From Rheinheimera maricola (GTDB lineage Bacteria; Pseudomonadota; Gammaproteobacteria; Enterobacterales; Alteromonadaceae), in NCBI RefSeq assembly GCF_016918075.2, contig NZ_JAERPS020000011.1:1-59691 (forward strand): DNA of 59,691 nucleotides. The letters run 5' to 3'. Shown piece after piece: positions 33,361 through 43,599 of the stretch. The stretch's first letter is position 1, and each line of letters starts with the position of its first letter. The position numbers and the translations under genes were made by a program. The notes below the pieces were generated by a model. That model saw only the letters and a list, made by a program, of their open reading frames with translations. It was not told where the DNA came from and did not search any database.

Positions 33361-33435
33361 TGTAGCCCTACCTCTTAAACAAAAGCCTGTCGCCTAGCAG
33401 CGACAGGCTGTACTACAGCTTAACCGGCATCATGC

Positions 33436-34827
33436 CTAGTAAGGATTGCCCGGGTTGTAGAAACTGCCACTGCGACCGTCAATACTTAACCGTGTTGGGC
33501 TAACACTAGTACTGTTGTTCAGCAGGTTGTAACTTTGGCCCGGCAGTAATTTATAGCGCAGCAGGTTGTTAATAATAACGGGCTGGCCACAACTGGTTTG
33601 CTGGTACTGCGTTTGGCTGTCGGCACGCAGTACATACACTTCATTGGCGCCATCAACAACACCATTGCCATTTGCCGTAACAAACATCGATGTGGCTTCA
33701 GATATTGCCACCACCCGCCCGGTGCTGCCTAGCTTGGCTTGAAACACAGCAGAGCGCCCCATACGATCACGTTGCTCAAAGTGAGTGTCGGTAATAATGC
33801 CGTTTAACAGCGCTAGGTTAAGGAAATCATTGCTGATATTAACCGTCTCGTGGCAGAAGTCAGTTACCGCTTCTGAGCTAATCGCCCCCAGTACACCGTC
33901 CGGATCATAGATAAACTGGCCCAGCACATGGTTACCAGCAGAAGTTCCCCCTACTGCGCCGCCTTTGTTATAAACATGCAATAGCGCATCTTCAACTTTG
34001 GTGCCTTGCCATTGGTTGAGGTAATCAGACTGATCACCGCCGGCAATAAACACAAATTCTGCAGCACGAATTGCCCAATCGACATAATCGCTATTGGCTT
34101 TGGTGCGAGTGTTCACAATTAAGGTTTCTACCGATGCTGCGTTAGTTAATCCTTGCAGGTAACTGTTGTAGGCCGCTGTACCCGAGGTGCGCAATACCAC
34201 GACATTGCCGCCTTTAATATGCGGTTTAATGCGATTGCTAAATGCCGCGTCAACATCTGCGCCACCGCCCATTAGCAACACAGCAGGTGTGGTTAAACTA
34301 ACGCAAGTATCAGAGCTGCTACCCACTATCGTTGCCGTAAGGCCACCTGGTTTGGACGGCCTGGCACCGTAGCTACAGTTACCTGGTTCTGGCTCTGGTT
34401 CACCACCACCGCCGCTGCCTGAGCCATTAAAAGTAACAGACAATTGATAAGCGCCGCTACCGCTGTAGCGGGTCACCTTGATAAAATGCTGGCCAGCAGG
34501 TGAAGCGCTATAGGTACCACTTTCAGGATTAGAACTACTTTGGCCAGAGGCAATATAGCTACCGCTGGCACGATATAAAAACCAATCAAAATCGGCATTA
34601 TTGCCGTGGCTTAGGCTAACACTGATATTACCGGTTGATGTGGTATCAAAGACGTACCAGTCGCTATCAGTGCGGCTGCCAATAGCCGCCTGCACCGCTA
34701 CGCCGCTGCATAGTGGGCCATCCGCTCTGCTTTCGCTATTGTTGTTTTCGCTCTCTTGTTGCAAACAGGCCTGCGCATTGCCACATAGCAATAGCGCAAC
34801 TACGCCTAATAGACTTAGTGCTTTCAT
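33436..34827 (-). CDS. Secreted cyanophycinase-like peptidase S51 with PPC domain
   Basis: A 463-residue paralog of the preceding gene with an additional N-terminal domain. Signal peptide (1-20), then a bacterial pre-peptidase C-terminal (PPC) domain ('SDWYVFDTTSTGNISVSLSHGNNADFDWFLYRASG' ... 'QHFIKVTRYSGSGAYQLSV'), a Gly/Glu/Pro linker, and the S51 domain with 'FIAGGDQSDYLNQWQGT' and 'GGTSAGNHVLG' (nucleophile Ser). The C-terminal halves of the two paralogs agree to the last residues ('NPY'). ATG at 34827 has AGGAAG upstream; the frame is open to 34869. The 34828-35170 gap shows nothing else. Confidence 0.88.
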   Translation of the reverse strand: MKALSLLGVVALLLCGNAQACLQQESENNNSESRADGPLCSGVAVQAAIGSRTDSDWYVFDTTSTGNISVSLSHGNNADFDWFLYRASGSYIASGQSSSNPESGTYSASPAGQHFIKVTRYSGSGAYQLSVTFNGSGSGGGGEPEPEPGNCSYGARPSKPGGLTATIVGSSSDTCVSLTTPAVLLMGGGADVDAAFSNRIKPHIKGGNVVVLRTSGTAAYNSYLQGLTNAASVETLIVNTRTKANSDYVDWAIRAAEFVFIAGGDQSDYLNQWQGTKVEDALLHVYNKGGAVGGTSAGNHVLGQFIYDPDGVLGAISSEAVTDFCHETVNISNDFLNLALLNGIITDTHFEQRDRMGRSAVFQAKLGSTGRVVAISEATSMFVTANGNGVVDGANEVYVLRADSQTQYQQTSCGQPVIINNLLRYKLLPGQSYNLLNNSTSVSPTRLSIDGRSGSFYNPGNPY

Positions 34828-35170
34828 TTTTACTTCCTGCTTATTGTAATGTTTTAGGAAAAAGGCCAAACGGCCACAGCATTTTGCTCAGCACAGTGCC
34901 GGGCAAAAAATTCTGGAGTTACGTGAAGGGGAAATTGCTACTCGTCGAACCACTCAGATAGGTGATAGTCTGTTGAACAGCCGTGCAGATTGGTAGGCCG
35001 GGCGACCCACTGCTGATTGTTTCCAGCGCTGCAAAAAAATGTTGGCATAACACAGCCACATGACAGTTCAATTACTAAACAATATTGTGCGAGATGCCAA
35101 ATCTGTCAAGCAATTAAATGCCATTATGTAAAAAAAACCGACACGTACCTAATTTAACAAAATGCACCCA

Positions 35171-35680
35171 CTAGGTTAAAAATTCGCTAAGTTGGTGCCA
35201 ATGTTTAAGTTTTTCCTCAAACCCTAAGGCTGCATGTGCCGGGCTGGTGGAAGGCAGACACAGCAGGCTGATACCGGCAGGCATTGCTTGCTGTGGCAGG
35301 ACATAGCGCTTAAAACTTTGCCAGGCTTTAGTGCCATTAAAGGCAATTAACGCCAAAGCGGGCTGGCTGGCAAAAAAGCCGCTAAAGTCGTTGGCTTGTT
35401 CAGCGCGGATAGCGCTATCTAAACTGCCAGTACGCTGGCACTGGGCGATGACATCCCACAGTGCGATACCGTGGGCGTTAAGCGCATTTAGTCGTTGGGC
35501 ATAAGGTAGCGACGCTGAAACACCCGCCAGCTGTGCCATAATCGGCCAGAACATATTGCGTGGGTGAGCATAATACTGTTGCTGCAGCAATGAGGCCGCA
35601 CCGGGCATGCTGCCGAGAATTAATATACGCGCATTGGGCTGCGCAACAGCGGCCAGCCCGGTTAACGGATTAGGTTGCAT
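35171..35680 (-). CDS. DNA-deoxyinosine glycosylase (HDG type, UDG superfamily)
   Basis: A 169-residue uracil-DNA-glycosylase-fold enzyme. 'ILILGSMPGAASLLQQQYYAHPRNMFWPIM' is the motif of the hypoxanthine-DNA glycosylase family (UDG family 6), with the catalytic Asn in 'HPRN' and the second motif 'LLCLPSTSPAHA'. Such enzymes remove deaminated adenine (hypoxanthine) from DNA. It starts 10 bp after hemY on the same strand and is probably translated from the hem operon. Confidence 0.88.
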   Translation of the reverse strand: MQPNPLTGLAAVAQPNARILILGSMPGAASLLQQQYYAHPRNMFWPIMAQLAGVSASLPYAQRLNALNAHGIALWDVIAQCQRTGSLDSAIRAEQANDFSGFFASQPALALIAFNGTKAWQSFKRYVLPQQAMPAGISLLCLPSTSPAHAALGFEEKLKHWHQLSEFLT

Positions 35681-35690
35681 AACCCTGGTA

Positions 35691-36773
35691 TCAAAACTTT
35701 AACGAGGGTTCGTATTGCCGCGCTTTGTGCATTGCCAGCTCAGCTTGCTCTTGCTCGCCTTCTTGCTGCGCCAGATACGCCAGCAGTGCATATAAGTAAC
35801 CGTTACTGGCATGGTCACGCAACCAGTGTTGTGCTTGTTTGCGTAGCTTTAATACCGAACGGCCTAACGGGATCTGTCTTATATACGGCAACAATTGCGG
35901 CAGCTCTGCCAACTGCAAGTGGCTTAGCAACAGCTTTTCAGCCGCGTCATTCTGGCCGCTTTGCGCCATGGCCCAGGCGCGACCGATATTAGCTGCAGTA
36001 GATTTACGCTCTTTCGCCGGAAGATTTTGCCAGTATTCGGCAGCATCATCAAAGCGCTGTTGCTGGCTAAGCTGGCTTATCGCCGCCGGATAAATATTGA
36101 AGCGTTGCTGTTGCCATTTGTCTTTGTCAAACCACTGCTGCTTAAGCGCGGCGGGCACCAGTTGCAATAACTGTTGCCATTGTCCGGCCTGTTGTAACGC
36201 ATACATATAAAGCTGGCCCAGGCCTTTGTCTTCGGTATCGGCGGTGACTTTTTCGGCTAGCAGCACGCTGGCTTGGGCGGCTTGCCCCTGCTGCAACAAC
36301 AGATCAGCGCGGACAAAGTAGCGGCTACTACTGTCATCGGGCAAGGCATCAATATGTTGATTGGCCGCAGCGGTATTGCCGGCATAAAACGCGGCGTACG
36401 CTGCCAGTAAACGTTTTTCGTTGTGCATAAAGCCGTCTGCGCAGGCTTTGTTAAAATGCTGGCTGGCAAGTTGCCATTGCTGCTTGGCGTAAGCTTGTAA
36501 CCCCAATTCAAAAGCCTGCTGCGCTTTGCGCTGGCGGCGCCAGCTCAGAAAGTTAAATGACACATGCTGCAACCGCAACAACTTACGCAATATAACGCCA
36601 AACAACCACAACATGCCACAAACCGCTAATACCAGTATTGCCAGCCCCAATAAGGTTGTTTCAAATACACTATTGGCAACAACCACTTTTACGTAGCCAG
36701 CATTGTTTACCAGCATAGGGCCAAACCACATAGCCACCGCCAGCACGGCAACAAGCAGTATTACCCGGATCAT
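35691..36773 (-). CDS. hemY: HemY, heme-biosynthesis-associated TPR membrane protein
   Basis: A 360-residue inner membrane protein: two N-terminal spans (about 2-19 and 40-62), then a long run of TPR-like helices. This is the proteobacterial HemY, not the oxygen-dependent protoporphyrinogen oxidase of Gram-positives. Its exact role in late heme synthesis is unsettled; the E. coli protein has been linked to coproporphyrin handling and ferrochelatase scaffolding. Start ATG overlaps the hemX stop by 4 nt. It is the third partner of the hemC-hemD-hemX-hemY operon. Confidence 0.9.
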   Translation of the reverse strand: MIRVILLVAVLAVAMWFGPMLVNNAGYVKVVVANSVFETTLLGLAILVLAVCGMLWLFGVILRKLLRLQHVSFNFLSWRRQRKAQQAFELGLQAYAKQQWQLASQHFNKACADGFMHNEKRLLAAYAAFYAGNTAAANQHIDALPDDSSSRYFVRADLLLQQGQAAQASVLLAEKVTADTEDKGLGQLYMYALQQAGQWQQLLQLVPAALKQQWFDKDKWQQQRFNIYPAAISQLSQQQRFDDAAEYWQNLPAKERKSTAANIGRAWAMAQSGQNDAAEKLLLSHLQLAELPQLLPYIRQIPLGRSVLKLRKQAQHWLRDHASNGYLYALLAYLAQQEGEQEQAELAMHKARQYEPSLKF

Positions 36774-37885
36774 AAGCCGTCTCCTGCCAATTGGCGCTGA
36801 TATTGCTGCAGCTGAGCCGGGCTGGTTAATGCGCTAAGCGCCGGTGGTGTAACATCTACCGCCGCCAGCTGCGTTAGGGTACTGCTAAACTGTTGCACTG
36901 CCTGATCAGCAGCATTGAAATATCGCTGCAGTTGATCACTGCTTTGCTGCAATGCCGCAACATAAACGGCAGGTTGCTGTTGCATTACGGCTAACTGAGC
37001 TAACTGCAGGTGCTGCTGCAATGCGATACGCAGCATGAGTTGTTGCTCAGTGGTTAAGTCAAAATAGTCTTCTGGCATGGCGGCTCTGGGGTTCAGCAAA
37101 CCCTGCCAGGTATTTTGCCAATGATAGGCTAAGGTAGCGCGCCAGTTCTGCAACGTTGCGTCGGGAGCCAGCACGGGCTTGGCGGCCGTTTGAAGCTTTA
37201 ACGGCAATTGCATAGCCTGCTGGCGTAGCTGCTGTAGCTGCACATGCACTTTACTAAAATCGGTGATACGCACAGTTTGCAGCTGTTGTTGATCTGCCGC
37301 TATAGCATGGCGCACCAGCAGCAGCGAGGCGTCGTCTAACACCGCCAGTTTTTCATCGGCGCTGTGCAATAGTGCCAGCGCGGTACTGATATCCTGCTCC
37401 AGCCAAACTTTTTGTGCCGCCAGCTTCAGCAGATAATCAACTTCGGCCAGGATCCAATGTTGCGGTGGTGCGCTGTCACGTTCCTGCACTAACTGACGCA
37501 CTGCCTGGATTTGGGTCTGCGTTTGGGCGGTCAATTGTTGTTGCTGTTGCGCCAGATTTTGCTGCAACTGGCTTAATAGCTGTTGCTGCTCGGCAGTTAG
37601 CTGTTGTTGTAATTGCTTGCTGCTGTCTTGTAGTTGCTGACTTTGTTCGCTCAAGCGCTGTTGATTTTGCGCCAGTACCGAACTTTGTTGCTGTAAACTT
37701 TGCCATTGTGGCCACAACCAGTAGCCGGCCGCAGCGACGCCGCCGCCAAGCGTTATAACCAGTAGTAGGCTTAAACCGCCGGCTACACTGCTACCGCTGC
37801 GTGGTGCAGGTTCAGCATCAATTTTTTGTTTTAACTGCTGCAGTGGCGCTTCAACTTCGGTTGCGCGCTCTAAGGTGTCGCTCAT
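36770..37885 (-). CDS. hemX: HemX-like uroporphyrinogen-III C-methyltransferase family protein
   Basis: A 371-residue membrane protein with one span (about 33-57) and a glutamine-rich coiled coil (about 65-135) before a helical C-terminal domain. The SAM-binding motifs of true SUMT enzymes are absent, so the old name does not describe an activity; HemX is regarded as a regulator or scaffold of early heme synthesis. The very high Gln content produces frame-shadow reading frames on both strands. It overlaps hemD by 4 nt and hemY by 4 nt. Confidence 0.9.
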   Translation of the reverse strand: MSDTLERATEVEAPLQQLKQKIDAEPAPRSGSSVAGGLSLLLVITLGGGVAAAGYWLWPQWQSLQQQSSVLAQNQQRLSEQSQQLQDSSKQLQQQLTAEQQQLLSQLQQNLAQQQQQLTAQTQTQIQAVRQLVQERDSAPPQHWILAEVDYLLKLAAQKVWLEQDISTALALLHSADEKLAVLDDASLLLVRHAIAADQQQLQTVRITDFSKVHVQLQQLRQQAMQLPLKLQTAAKPVLAPDATLQNWRATLAYHWQNTWQGLLNPRAAMPEDYFDLTTEQQLMLRIALQQHLQLAQLAVMQQQPAVYVAALQQSSDQLQRYFNAADQAVQQFSSTLTQLAAVDVTPPALSALTSPAQLQQYQRQLAGDGL

Positions 37886-38649
37886 TGATATTCCCTCTTA
37901 AGCTGGCTTATTGCAGCCAGTAAAGCACTATCGTTGGCATTGGCGGCCAGCGTAATACGCTGCTCTGCAATACCTAAGGCGATGGCACTGTCGCGCATTC
38001 GCTGGCTAACCAGGATCCAATCGCATTGTTCCAGCCAGTGCTGATGCTCATGGCCAACCAGATTAAACAGTTGCTGTAAAATTTCGTTACTGGTAACCAC
38101 AATACAACGAATGCCCGCCAGCTGCCACTGCTGACACAGCTGTGGGCCATCTAACGGCAAGGGCAGCCGCTTATAACTTTGCACATAACGCACGGTGGCA
38201 CCGCGCGCCACCAACCCCTGTTTAATCAATTCGCGGCCAGCATTGCCACGCACCACAACAACATTTTTACCCGCTATTTGTTGCAGCTGTGGCAGTTGTA
38301 ATAAACCTTCACTGCGCTGATCTTCCGGCACCGCAACATCGCAGCCGAGCCAGCGCTGCAGTGCCATAGCTGTAGTTTGGCCCACGGCAAACAAAGGCGC
38401 GCTTAACGCCACAGCGTCTACCTGTTGTTGCAAGCTGCTAACGGCGCTAACACTAACAAACACAATAGCATCGGCTTGCTGAAGCTGCTGTATATCGTGC
38501 GGGGTAACCGCCACCTGTGCCGTGACAATTAAGGGTTGATATAAATAGCCAACAGCGCCTTCATCCAGTGCCGCCAACAAATTATCAGCTTTGCCGGCTG
38601 GCCGGGTTATTAAAAACGGGATGGATTGGCTAAGGTTATGGCTGCTCAT
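37882..38649 (-). CDS. hemD: Uroporphyrinogen-III synthase
   Basis: A 255-residue cytoplasmic enzyme that cyclises hydroxymethylbilane with inversion of ring D to uroporphyrinogen III. HemD is poorly conserved; the evidence is the two-domain order with '[11 protein letters not shown]' at the N-terminus, '[13 protein letters not shown]', '[12 protein letters not shown]', '[13 protein letters not shown]', '[13 protein letters not shown]' and the C-terminal '[16 protein letters not shown]'. Its start overlaps the hemC stop by 4 nt, which indicates translational coupling in the hem operon. Confidence 0.92.
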   Translation of the reverse strand: MSSHNLSQSIPFLITRPAGKADNLLAALDEGAVGYLYQPLIVTAQVAVTPHDIQQLQQADAIVFVSVSAVSSLQQQVDAVALSAPLFAVGQTTAMALQRWLGCDVAVPEDQRSEGLLQLPQLQQIAGKNVVVVRGNAGRELIKQGLVARGATVRYVQSYKRLPLPLDGPQLCQQWQLAGIRCIVVTSNEILQQLFNLVGHEHQHWLEQCDWILVSQRMRDSAIALGIAEQRITLAANANDSALLAAISQLKREYQ

Positions 38650-39575
38650 TGTGCCGCCTGATATACCGCCTGTAAAATGCGGTCAGCACCTTGCGCTAGT
38701 AAATGTTCTGCCAGTGCAGTACCCAGTTGCTCGGCGTCGGCAACGGGGCCGCGCACGTCATGGCGAATAATTTCGCTGCCATCAATGGCGCCGACTAAAC
38801 CACGCAACCATAGGCTGTTGCCCTCAATCACGGCAAAAGCGCCAATGGGAACCTGGCAACCGCCCTGCAGCTGACGATTCATTGCACGCTCGGCCAGCAC
38901 GCAGGCGCGGGTGGGCGCATGTTCCAACGGCGCCAGCCATTGCTGCACGGCAATATCATCGCTGCGGCATTCAATGCCCACCGCACCCTGGCCATTGGCA
39001 GGCAAACTCTGATCTACCGGCTGCAGGCTGGCAATGCGTTGTTCAAACCCTAAGCGGATAAGACCGGCAGCGGCTAAGATAATGGCCGCGTATTCGCCGT
39101 TGTCTAATTTAGCCAGCCGTGTATTCACATTGCCACGCAGATCGCGCACGGTTAAATCTGGTCGCAGGGCTTTTAACTGGCAGTGTCGGCGTAAACTTGA
39201 GGTACCTACTACAGCGCCATGCGGCAGTTGATCGAGGCTGGCAAATTGATTCGACACAAAAGCATCCTGCGGGTTTTCCCGCGGACAAATAGTGTGCAGC
39301 ATTAACCCCGCTGGGAAATCTACCGGTACGTCTTTCATGCTATGCACAGCAATGTCGGCGCGGCCATCTAGCATGGCTTGTTCCAACTCTTTAACAAACA
39401 AACCTTTGCCGCCAATTTTAGCCAACGGCGTATCGAGAATTTTGTCGCCTTGCGTCGACATCGGCACCAGCTCGACATTAAGCTGCGGATGATGGCGCAG
39501 CAGTTCAGCTTTCACATATTCGGCCTGCCACAGTGCCAGCGCACTTTTGCGGGTTGCAATACGAATTGTTGTCAT
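38646..39575 (-). CDS. hemC: Porphobilinogen deaminase (hydroxymethylbilane synthase)
   Basis: A 309-residue cytoplasmic enzyme that joins four porphobilinogen units. Motifs: '[19 protein letters not shown]', '[31 protein letters not shown]', '[11 protein letters not shown]' (the catalytic Asp region), '[13 protein letters not shown]', '[28 protein letters not shown]', '[12 protein letters not shown]' and 'GGCQVPIGA' with the cysteine that carries the dipyrromethane cofactor. The start lies 1 bp after the carboxylesterase stop, so the hem genes may be read from a promoter above cyaY. Confidence 0.97.
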   Translation of the reverse strand: MTTIRIATRKSALALWQAEYVKAELLRHHPQLNVELVPMSTQGDKILDTPLAKIGGKGLFVKELEQAMLDGRADIAVHSMKDVPVDFPAGLMLHTICPRENPQDAFVSNQFASLDQLPHGAVVGTSSLRRHCQLKALRPDLTVRDLRGNVNTRLAKLDNGEYAAIILAAAGLIRLGFEQRIASLQPVDQSLPANGQGAVGIECRSDDIAVQQWLAPLEHAPTRACVLAERAMNRQLQGGCQVPIGAFAVIEGNSLWLRGLVGAIDGSEIIRHDVRGPVADAEQLGTALAEHLLAQGADRILQAVYQAAQ

Positions 39576-39576
39576 G

Positions 39577-40257
39577 TTAATTAATTACCTGAGTCAGTAA
39601 ATGGCGCTGAATAAAGCTGCTGATATCAGCCACTTCTTGTGCACACACGCTGTGCGGCATACGGTAGTCGTGCCAGCTAACGTTAAAACCGGCACTTTTT
39701 AGGGCATGAAATGCCTGTTGTCCGGCGGCCATGGGGACGACGGGGTCCTGGCTGCCGTGTGCAAACAATACCGGGGTAGCTTTATTGACGTTGCAGCTTT
39801 CGGGCTTTAATTTATCTGGCGCACACATATAGGTAGACAACGCCATTACGCCAGCCAGCTTGTAGGGTAAACGCGGCAATAAATGCAGCGCTATAACGCC
39901 GCCCTGACTAAAACCAGCCAGAATAATGCGCTCACTGCTAATGCCATCATTAATCAGCTTGTCCAGCAACTGCTGCACTGCTGCGGCAGAGTCGCGCACA
40001 CCGTCTTCGTCTGCCCGGTTAGTTAGCTCCATGGTTTTAATATCGTACCAGGCGCGCATACGCATACCGCCATTGACCGTGACCGGCCGCTCTGGCGCAT
40101 GCGGAAATAAAAACCGGATGCCGGCGTCTGCCGGTAAACGCAATTCCGGCACTATGGGCGAGAAACCATGACCAGAATCACCCAAGCCATGTAACCAAAC
40201 TACTGCAGCGCGAGTATCGCCCTGCGCTTTAACATCAACAAAGGGAAGTAACGCCAT
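39577..40257 (-). CDS. Alpha/beta-hydrolase, carboxylesterase family
   Basis: A 226-residue cytoplasmic esterase of the phospholipase/carboxylesterase (EstB-like) family. '[15 protein letters not shown]' forms the oxyanion hole, '[16 protein letters not shown]' holds the nucleophile Ser, '[12 protein letters not shown]' the Asp, and '[11 protein letters not shown]' the His. Natural substrate unknown. It lies between cyaY and hemC on the same strand with a 1-bp gap to hemC, so it is probably co-transcribed, though unrelated to heme synthesis by function. Confidence 0.92.
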   Translation of the reverse strand: MALLPFVDVKAQGDTRAAVVWLHGLGDSGHGFSPIVPELRLPADAGIRFLFPHAPERPVTVNGGMRMRAWYDIKTMELTNRADEDGVRDSAAAVQQLLDKLINDGISSERIILAGFSQGGVIALHLLPRLPYKLAGVMALSTYMCAPDKLKPESCNVNKATPVLFAHGSQDPVVPMAAGQQAFHALKSAGFNVSWHDYRMPHSVCAQEVADISSFIQRHLLTQVIN

Positions 40258-40282
40258 TACATAATTCCAAAACGTTGCGCGT

Positions 40283-40600
40283 TTAAGGCGCCAGATTAAG
40301 CGTCATGCCTGCTTGCTTAGCGGCTGCGTCATTTAGCAGTTGCCAGAACTCAGCCCCGCTGCGGTTATCGATCCACTTATCGGTGTGCCATTCGAAGTGG
40401 TGCCCGTTAAATTTGGTCGCCAGCCATAATTGTTGTAGTGGCGGCTGCTTGTTGATAATGATTTTGCTGCCATCGGCAAAACTAATGCTGAGCAAACCGC
40501 CGTGTGTTTCATAATCCAGATCGGCGTCGGCGCTGTCTAATGCCTGCTCTACCGCTAATAAGGTATTGTCGGCCAATTCATCATATTCTAGGTCATTCAT
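40283..40600 (-). CDS. cyaY: Frataxin homolog CyaY
   Basis: A 105-residue iron-binding protein acting with IscS in Fe-S cluster assembly. 'MNDLEYDELADNTLLAVEQALDSADADLDYETHGGLLSISF' contains the acidic first helix, and 'IIINKQPPLQQLWLATKFNGHHFEW' the conserved N-K-Q-x-x-x-x-Q-x-W-x-A strand. ATG at 40600 has GGTGAAG upstream and matches the family; the open frame from 40657 is too long. It diverges from lptM over 71 bp, the classical arrangement in gammaproteobacteria. Confidence 0.96.
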   Translation of the reverse strand: MNDLEYDELADNTLLAVEQALDSADADLDYETHGGLLSISFADGSKIIINKQPPLQQLWLATKFNGHHFEWHTDKWIDNRSGAEFWQLLNDAAAKQAGMTLNLAP

Positions 40601-40671
40601 CTGCTTCACCTGTTTGCTTTTATCGCTAAGGATGCGATTATAGAGCGCAATCACCATAAAAAAATAACATC

Positions 40672-40860
40672 ATGCATGCTTTTACAACCAAAGGTCCGCT
40701 GTTAACTGTCGCTGCCGTCATTTTGCTGTGCAGCTTGCTGAGTGCTTGTGGTCAAAAAGGCCCACTTACCTTACCACAACCGCCAGCCGAAGTGGCAGAA
40801 CCACAGCAAAACAACGCTAATCCAACCCAACTATCGGATGACCAACGTGGACCATTTTAA
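40672..40860 (+). CDS. lptM: LptM (YifL-like) small lipoprotein
   Basis: A 62-residue lipoprotein with signal and lipobox 'LLSAC' followed by 'GQKGPLTLP', the hallmark of LptM/YifL. LptM helps the assembly of the LptDE lipopolysaccharide translocon in the outer membrane. It overlaps the start of lysA by 23 bp, so translation is coupled. Confidence 0.93.
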   Translation: MHAFTTKGPLLTVAAVILLCSLLSACGQKGPLTLPQPPAEVAEPQQNNANPTQLSDDQRGPF

Positions 40861-42103
40861 TTACCAGCAACACCGTCTATTTGCCGAACAATGCGCGCTG
40901 CACGATGTAGCCACTGAATTTGGCACCCCCTGCTATGTTTACTCGCGCGCGACTATTGAACGCCACTATAAAGCCTTTGCTGAGGCAGCCTCTGCCCACC
41001 CGCACAACCTGGTGTGTTATGCCGTAAAGGCTAACAGCAATCTGGCGATATTAAACTTGCTGGCCAAACTGGGCAGTGGCTTTGACATTGTTTCAGGCGG
41101 CGAGTTGCGTCGGGTTATCGCCGCCGGTGGCGATGCGAAAAAAGTGGTATTTTCTGGTGTAGCAAAAACCGCCGACGAAATGCGCTTTGCGCTGCAGCTG
41201 GGCATTAAATGTTTTAATGTTGAGTCGATTGCCGAACTGGAGCGCCTGCAGCAGGTAGCCAGCAGCATGAACAAAATGGCCGCAGTGTCGATACGGGTAA
41301 ACCCCGACATTGATGCCAAAACCCATCCGTATATTTCTACCGGCTTAAAAGCGAATAAATTTGGCATTGATATTCTGCTGGCGCGTGACATTTACCGCCA
41401 GGCCGCCAGCTACAGCCACCTGGACGTGGTGGGTGTAGACTGCCATATCGGCTCGCAACTTACCGAAACCCAGCCGTTTTTAGAGGCGTTGGAAAAACTG
41501 CTGACGTTAATAGACCAGTTAGCCGCAGATGGCATAGCGCTAAAACATATCGATATCGGCGGCGGTTTAGGCGTAACTTATGATAATGAGACACCACCGT
41601 CACCGGCCGACTATATCAGCAAGGTTGTGCAGCGGCTAAAAAATTACCCGCAGCTAGAGCTGATTATGGAGCCCGGCCGCGCCATTATGGCTAATGCAGG
41701 TGTTCTGTTAACGAAGGTAGAATTTTTAAAGCCTGGCCAGGAAAAAAACTTTGCCATTGTCGATGCCGCTATGAACGACTTAATCCGCCCCGCACTTTAC
41801 AGTGCCTGGCAAGCGATAGTGCCATTAGCATTAGATGGCACCCGCCCGAAAGCGGTGTACGACATTGTCGGCCCGGTATGCGAAACCGGTGATTTCCTGG
41901 GTAAAGACCGCGAATTGGCCATAGCACAGGGCGATTTTCTCGCCGTGCGCTCTGCTGGCGCTTATGGTTTTACCATGAGCTCGAACTACAACAGCCGACC
42001 GCGCGCTGCCGAAGTATTGGTAGATGGCGATAAAATGCATTTAATCCGCGCTCGTGAGCAATGGCAGGATTTATGGCGTGGCGAACAGGTTATTACCGAA
42101 TAA
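40838..42103 (+). CDS. lysA: Diaminopimelate decarboxylase
   Basis: A 421-residue PLP enzyme (alanine-racemase fold type III) for the last step of lysine synthesis. Motifs: 'YAVKANSNLAILNLLAKLGSGFDIVSGGEL' (PLP Lys), 'HPYISTGLKANKFGI', 'DCHIGSQLTE', 'IDIGGGLGVTY', 'EPGRAIMANAG', 'VGPVCETGDFLGKDREL' and 'AGAYGFTMSSNYNSRPRAAEVLV'. ATG at 40838 starts the family-like protein inside lptM; the frame is open from 40742 only by overlap. It is followed 12 bp later by dapF, so diaminopimelate synthesis and use are in one operon. Confidence 0.97.
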   Translation: MTNVDHFNYQQHRLFAEQCALHDVATEFGTPCYVYSRATIERHYKAFAEAASAHPHNLVCYAVKANSNLAILNLLAKLGSGFDIVSGGELRRVIAAGGDAKKVVFSGVAKTADEMRFALQLGIKCFNVESIAELERLQQVASSMNKMAAVSIRVNPDIDAKTHPYISTGLKANKFGIDILLARDIYRQAASYSHLDVVGVDCHIGSQLTETQPFLEALEKLLTLIDQLAADGIALKHIDIGGGLGVTYDNETPPSPADYISKVVQRLKNYPQLELIMEPGRAIMANAGVLLTKVEFLKPGQEKNFAIVDAAMNDLIRPALYSAWQAIVPLALDGTRPKAVYDIVGPVCETGDFLGKDRELAIAQGDFLAVRSAGAYGFTMSSNYNSRPRAAEVLVDGDKMHLIRAREQWQDLWRGEQVITE

Positions 42104-42115
42104 TTAAGGGCGCTG

Positions 42116-42946
42116 ATGTTGTTACATTTTTCTAAAATGCATGGCCTGGGCAACGACTTTATGCTGGTAGATGCGGTCAGCCAAAATGTGTTCTTAACTA
42201 AAGAGCAGATCAAGGCGCTGGCTAATCGCTTCACCGGCATCGGTTTTGATCAGCTATTAATGGTAGAGCCGCCGTATGATCCCGAGCTGGATTTTCATTA
42301 CCGTATTTTTAATGCCGACGGCTCGGAAGTCGAGCAATGCGGCAATGGCGCGCGCTGCTTTGCCAAATTTGTCCGCGCCCGAGGCTTAACCAATAAACAC
42401 AAAATTGGTGTTAGTACCAAGTCTGGCAAAATTACCTTGTATGTTGAGGTAGATGGCCAGGTCACGGTAAATATGGGCGTGCCACAGCTAGACCCGGCGC
42501 GGGTACCATTTAAAGCGCAAAAACAGGAACTGACCTATATATTGCGGGCAGACGATCACACGGTGCTGTGTGGTGTAGTGTCGATGGGCAACCCGCACGC
42601 GGTTACCGAAGTGGAAGACATTGCTAGCGCACCGGTACTACAGCAAGGCCCGCTACTTGAGCACCACGAGCGCTTTCCGGAGCGGGCCAATATCGGTTTT
42701 ATGCAAGTGATTAACCCCGGCCACATTAAGCTGCGGGTATGGGAGCGTGGTGCCGGTGAAACCCAGGCTTGTGGCACTGGTGCATGCGCCGCGGTAGTTG
42801 TGGGCCAATTACAAAAAAAATTACAGCAACAGGTTCGGGTAGACTTACCCGGCGGCAGTTTGCAAATTCGCTGGAATGGGCCGGGCCAACCATTAAAAAT
42901 GACCGGCCCGGCAGAGCATGTTTATGACGGACAAATACAGCTATGA
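42116..42946 (+). CDS. dapF: Diaminopimelate epimerase
   Basis: A 276-residue cofactor-independent racemase that turns LL- into meso-diaminopimelate. Both catalytic cysteines are visible in '[13 protein letters not shown]' and '[13 protein letters not shown]'. '[14 protein letters not shown]' opens the protein, and '[12 protein letters not shown]' and '[26 protein letters not shown]' follow. Its end overlaps the DUF484 gene by 4 nt. Confidence 0.97.
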   Translation: MLLHFSKMHGLGNDFMLVDAVSQNVFLTKEQIKALANRFTGIGFDQLLMVEPPYDPELDFHYRIFNADGSEVEQCGNGARCFAKFVRARGLTNKHKIGVSTKSGKITLYVEVDGQVTVNMGVPQLDPARVPFKAQKQELTYILRADDHTVLCGVVSMGNPHAVTEVEDIASAPVLQQGPLLEHHERFPERANIGFMQVINPGHIKLRVWERGAGETQACGTGACAAVVVGQLQKKLQQQVRVDLPGGSLQIRWNGPGQPLKMTGPAEHVYDGQIQL

Positions 42947-43599
42947 CCGATAGCCTTAGCACAGACAAAGACTTGCTGGCAGCCCATGTGGTATACGACT
43001 ACTTGCAAGACCACCCGGAATTTTTTCAGCAATACCCACAGTTGCTTGCTGGCTTACGCCTGCCGCATCAGCAACGCGGCAGCGTGTCGCTGGTCGAGCG
43101 CCAGCTTGAATTGCAACGGGAAAAAATTCAGCTACTGGAAGACGATATCACCCGGTTAATGTCAGTAGCACGGCAAAACGAGCAGATTTTTCTGGCCTTT
43201 AACCAGTTACAGGCGCAGTTATATCAGGCGGACAACCTGCAACAAGCCGAAGCCAGCTTGCAGCAGTTTACTGCTGCCATGCCGCACGTGCAGGCATGCC
43301 GCTTGGTGCGTTTTAGCAACACCCAAGCCAACCAACCTTTTCAGCTGTTGTTATCGCGCCGCCTGAACCAGCAAGGCGTGTATTTGGGCCGCTTAAATAA
43401 AGAAGAACAACAAGGCTTATTCGAGCCGCATATTCATTCGGTAGCATTGATCTTAATCAGCAACCCACAGCAACCGTTGGCACTGCTCGCCTTTGGCAGT
43501 GAACAAGATGACCATTTTCAGCCATCTATGGATAAGCTGTTTATTGGCCATCTAGCCACCATTTTAGCCCAGTTGTTACCGGGTTATGACGCTGCCTGA
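42943..43599 (+). CDS. DUF484 family protein
   Basis: A 218-residue cytoplasmic protein of the DUF484 (YigA-like) family: '[46 protein letters not shown]' is the typical N-terminal signature, followed by a coiled coil and a GAF-like domain that ends '[15 protein letters not shown]'. The family sits between dapF and xerC across gammaproteobacteria; its role is unknown. It overlaps dapF by 4 nt and xerC by 14 nt. Confidence 0.93.
   Translation: MTDSLSTDKDLLAAHVVYDYLQDHPEFFQQYPQLLAGLRLPHQQRGSVSLVERQLELQREKIQLLEDDITRLMSVARQNEQIFLAFNQLQAQLYQADNLQQAEASLQQFTAAMPHVQACRLVRFSNTQANQPFQLLLSRRLNQQGVYLGRLNKEEQQGLFEPHIHSVALILISNPQQPLALLAFGSEQDDHFQPSMDKLFIGHLATILAQLLPGYDAA

Noticed and set aside
37414..37758. 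Open frames on both strands inside hemX
   Set aside because: They are shadows of the CAG/CAA glutamine repeats of the HemX coiled coil.
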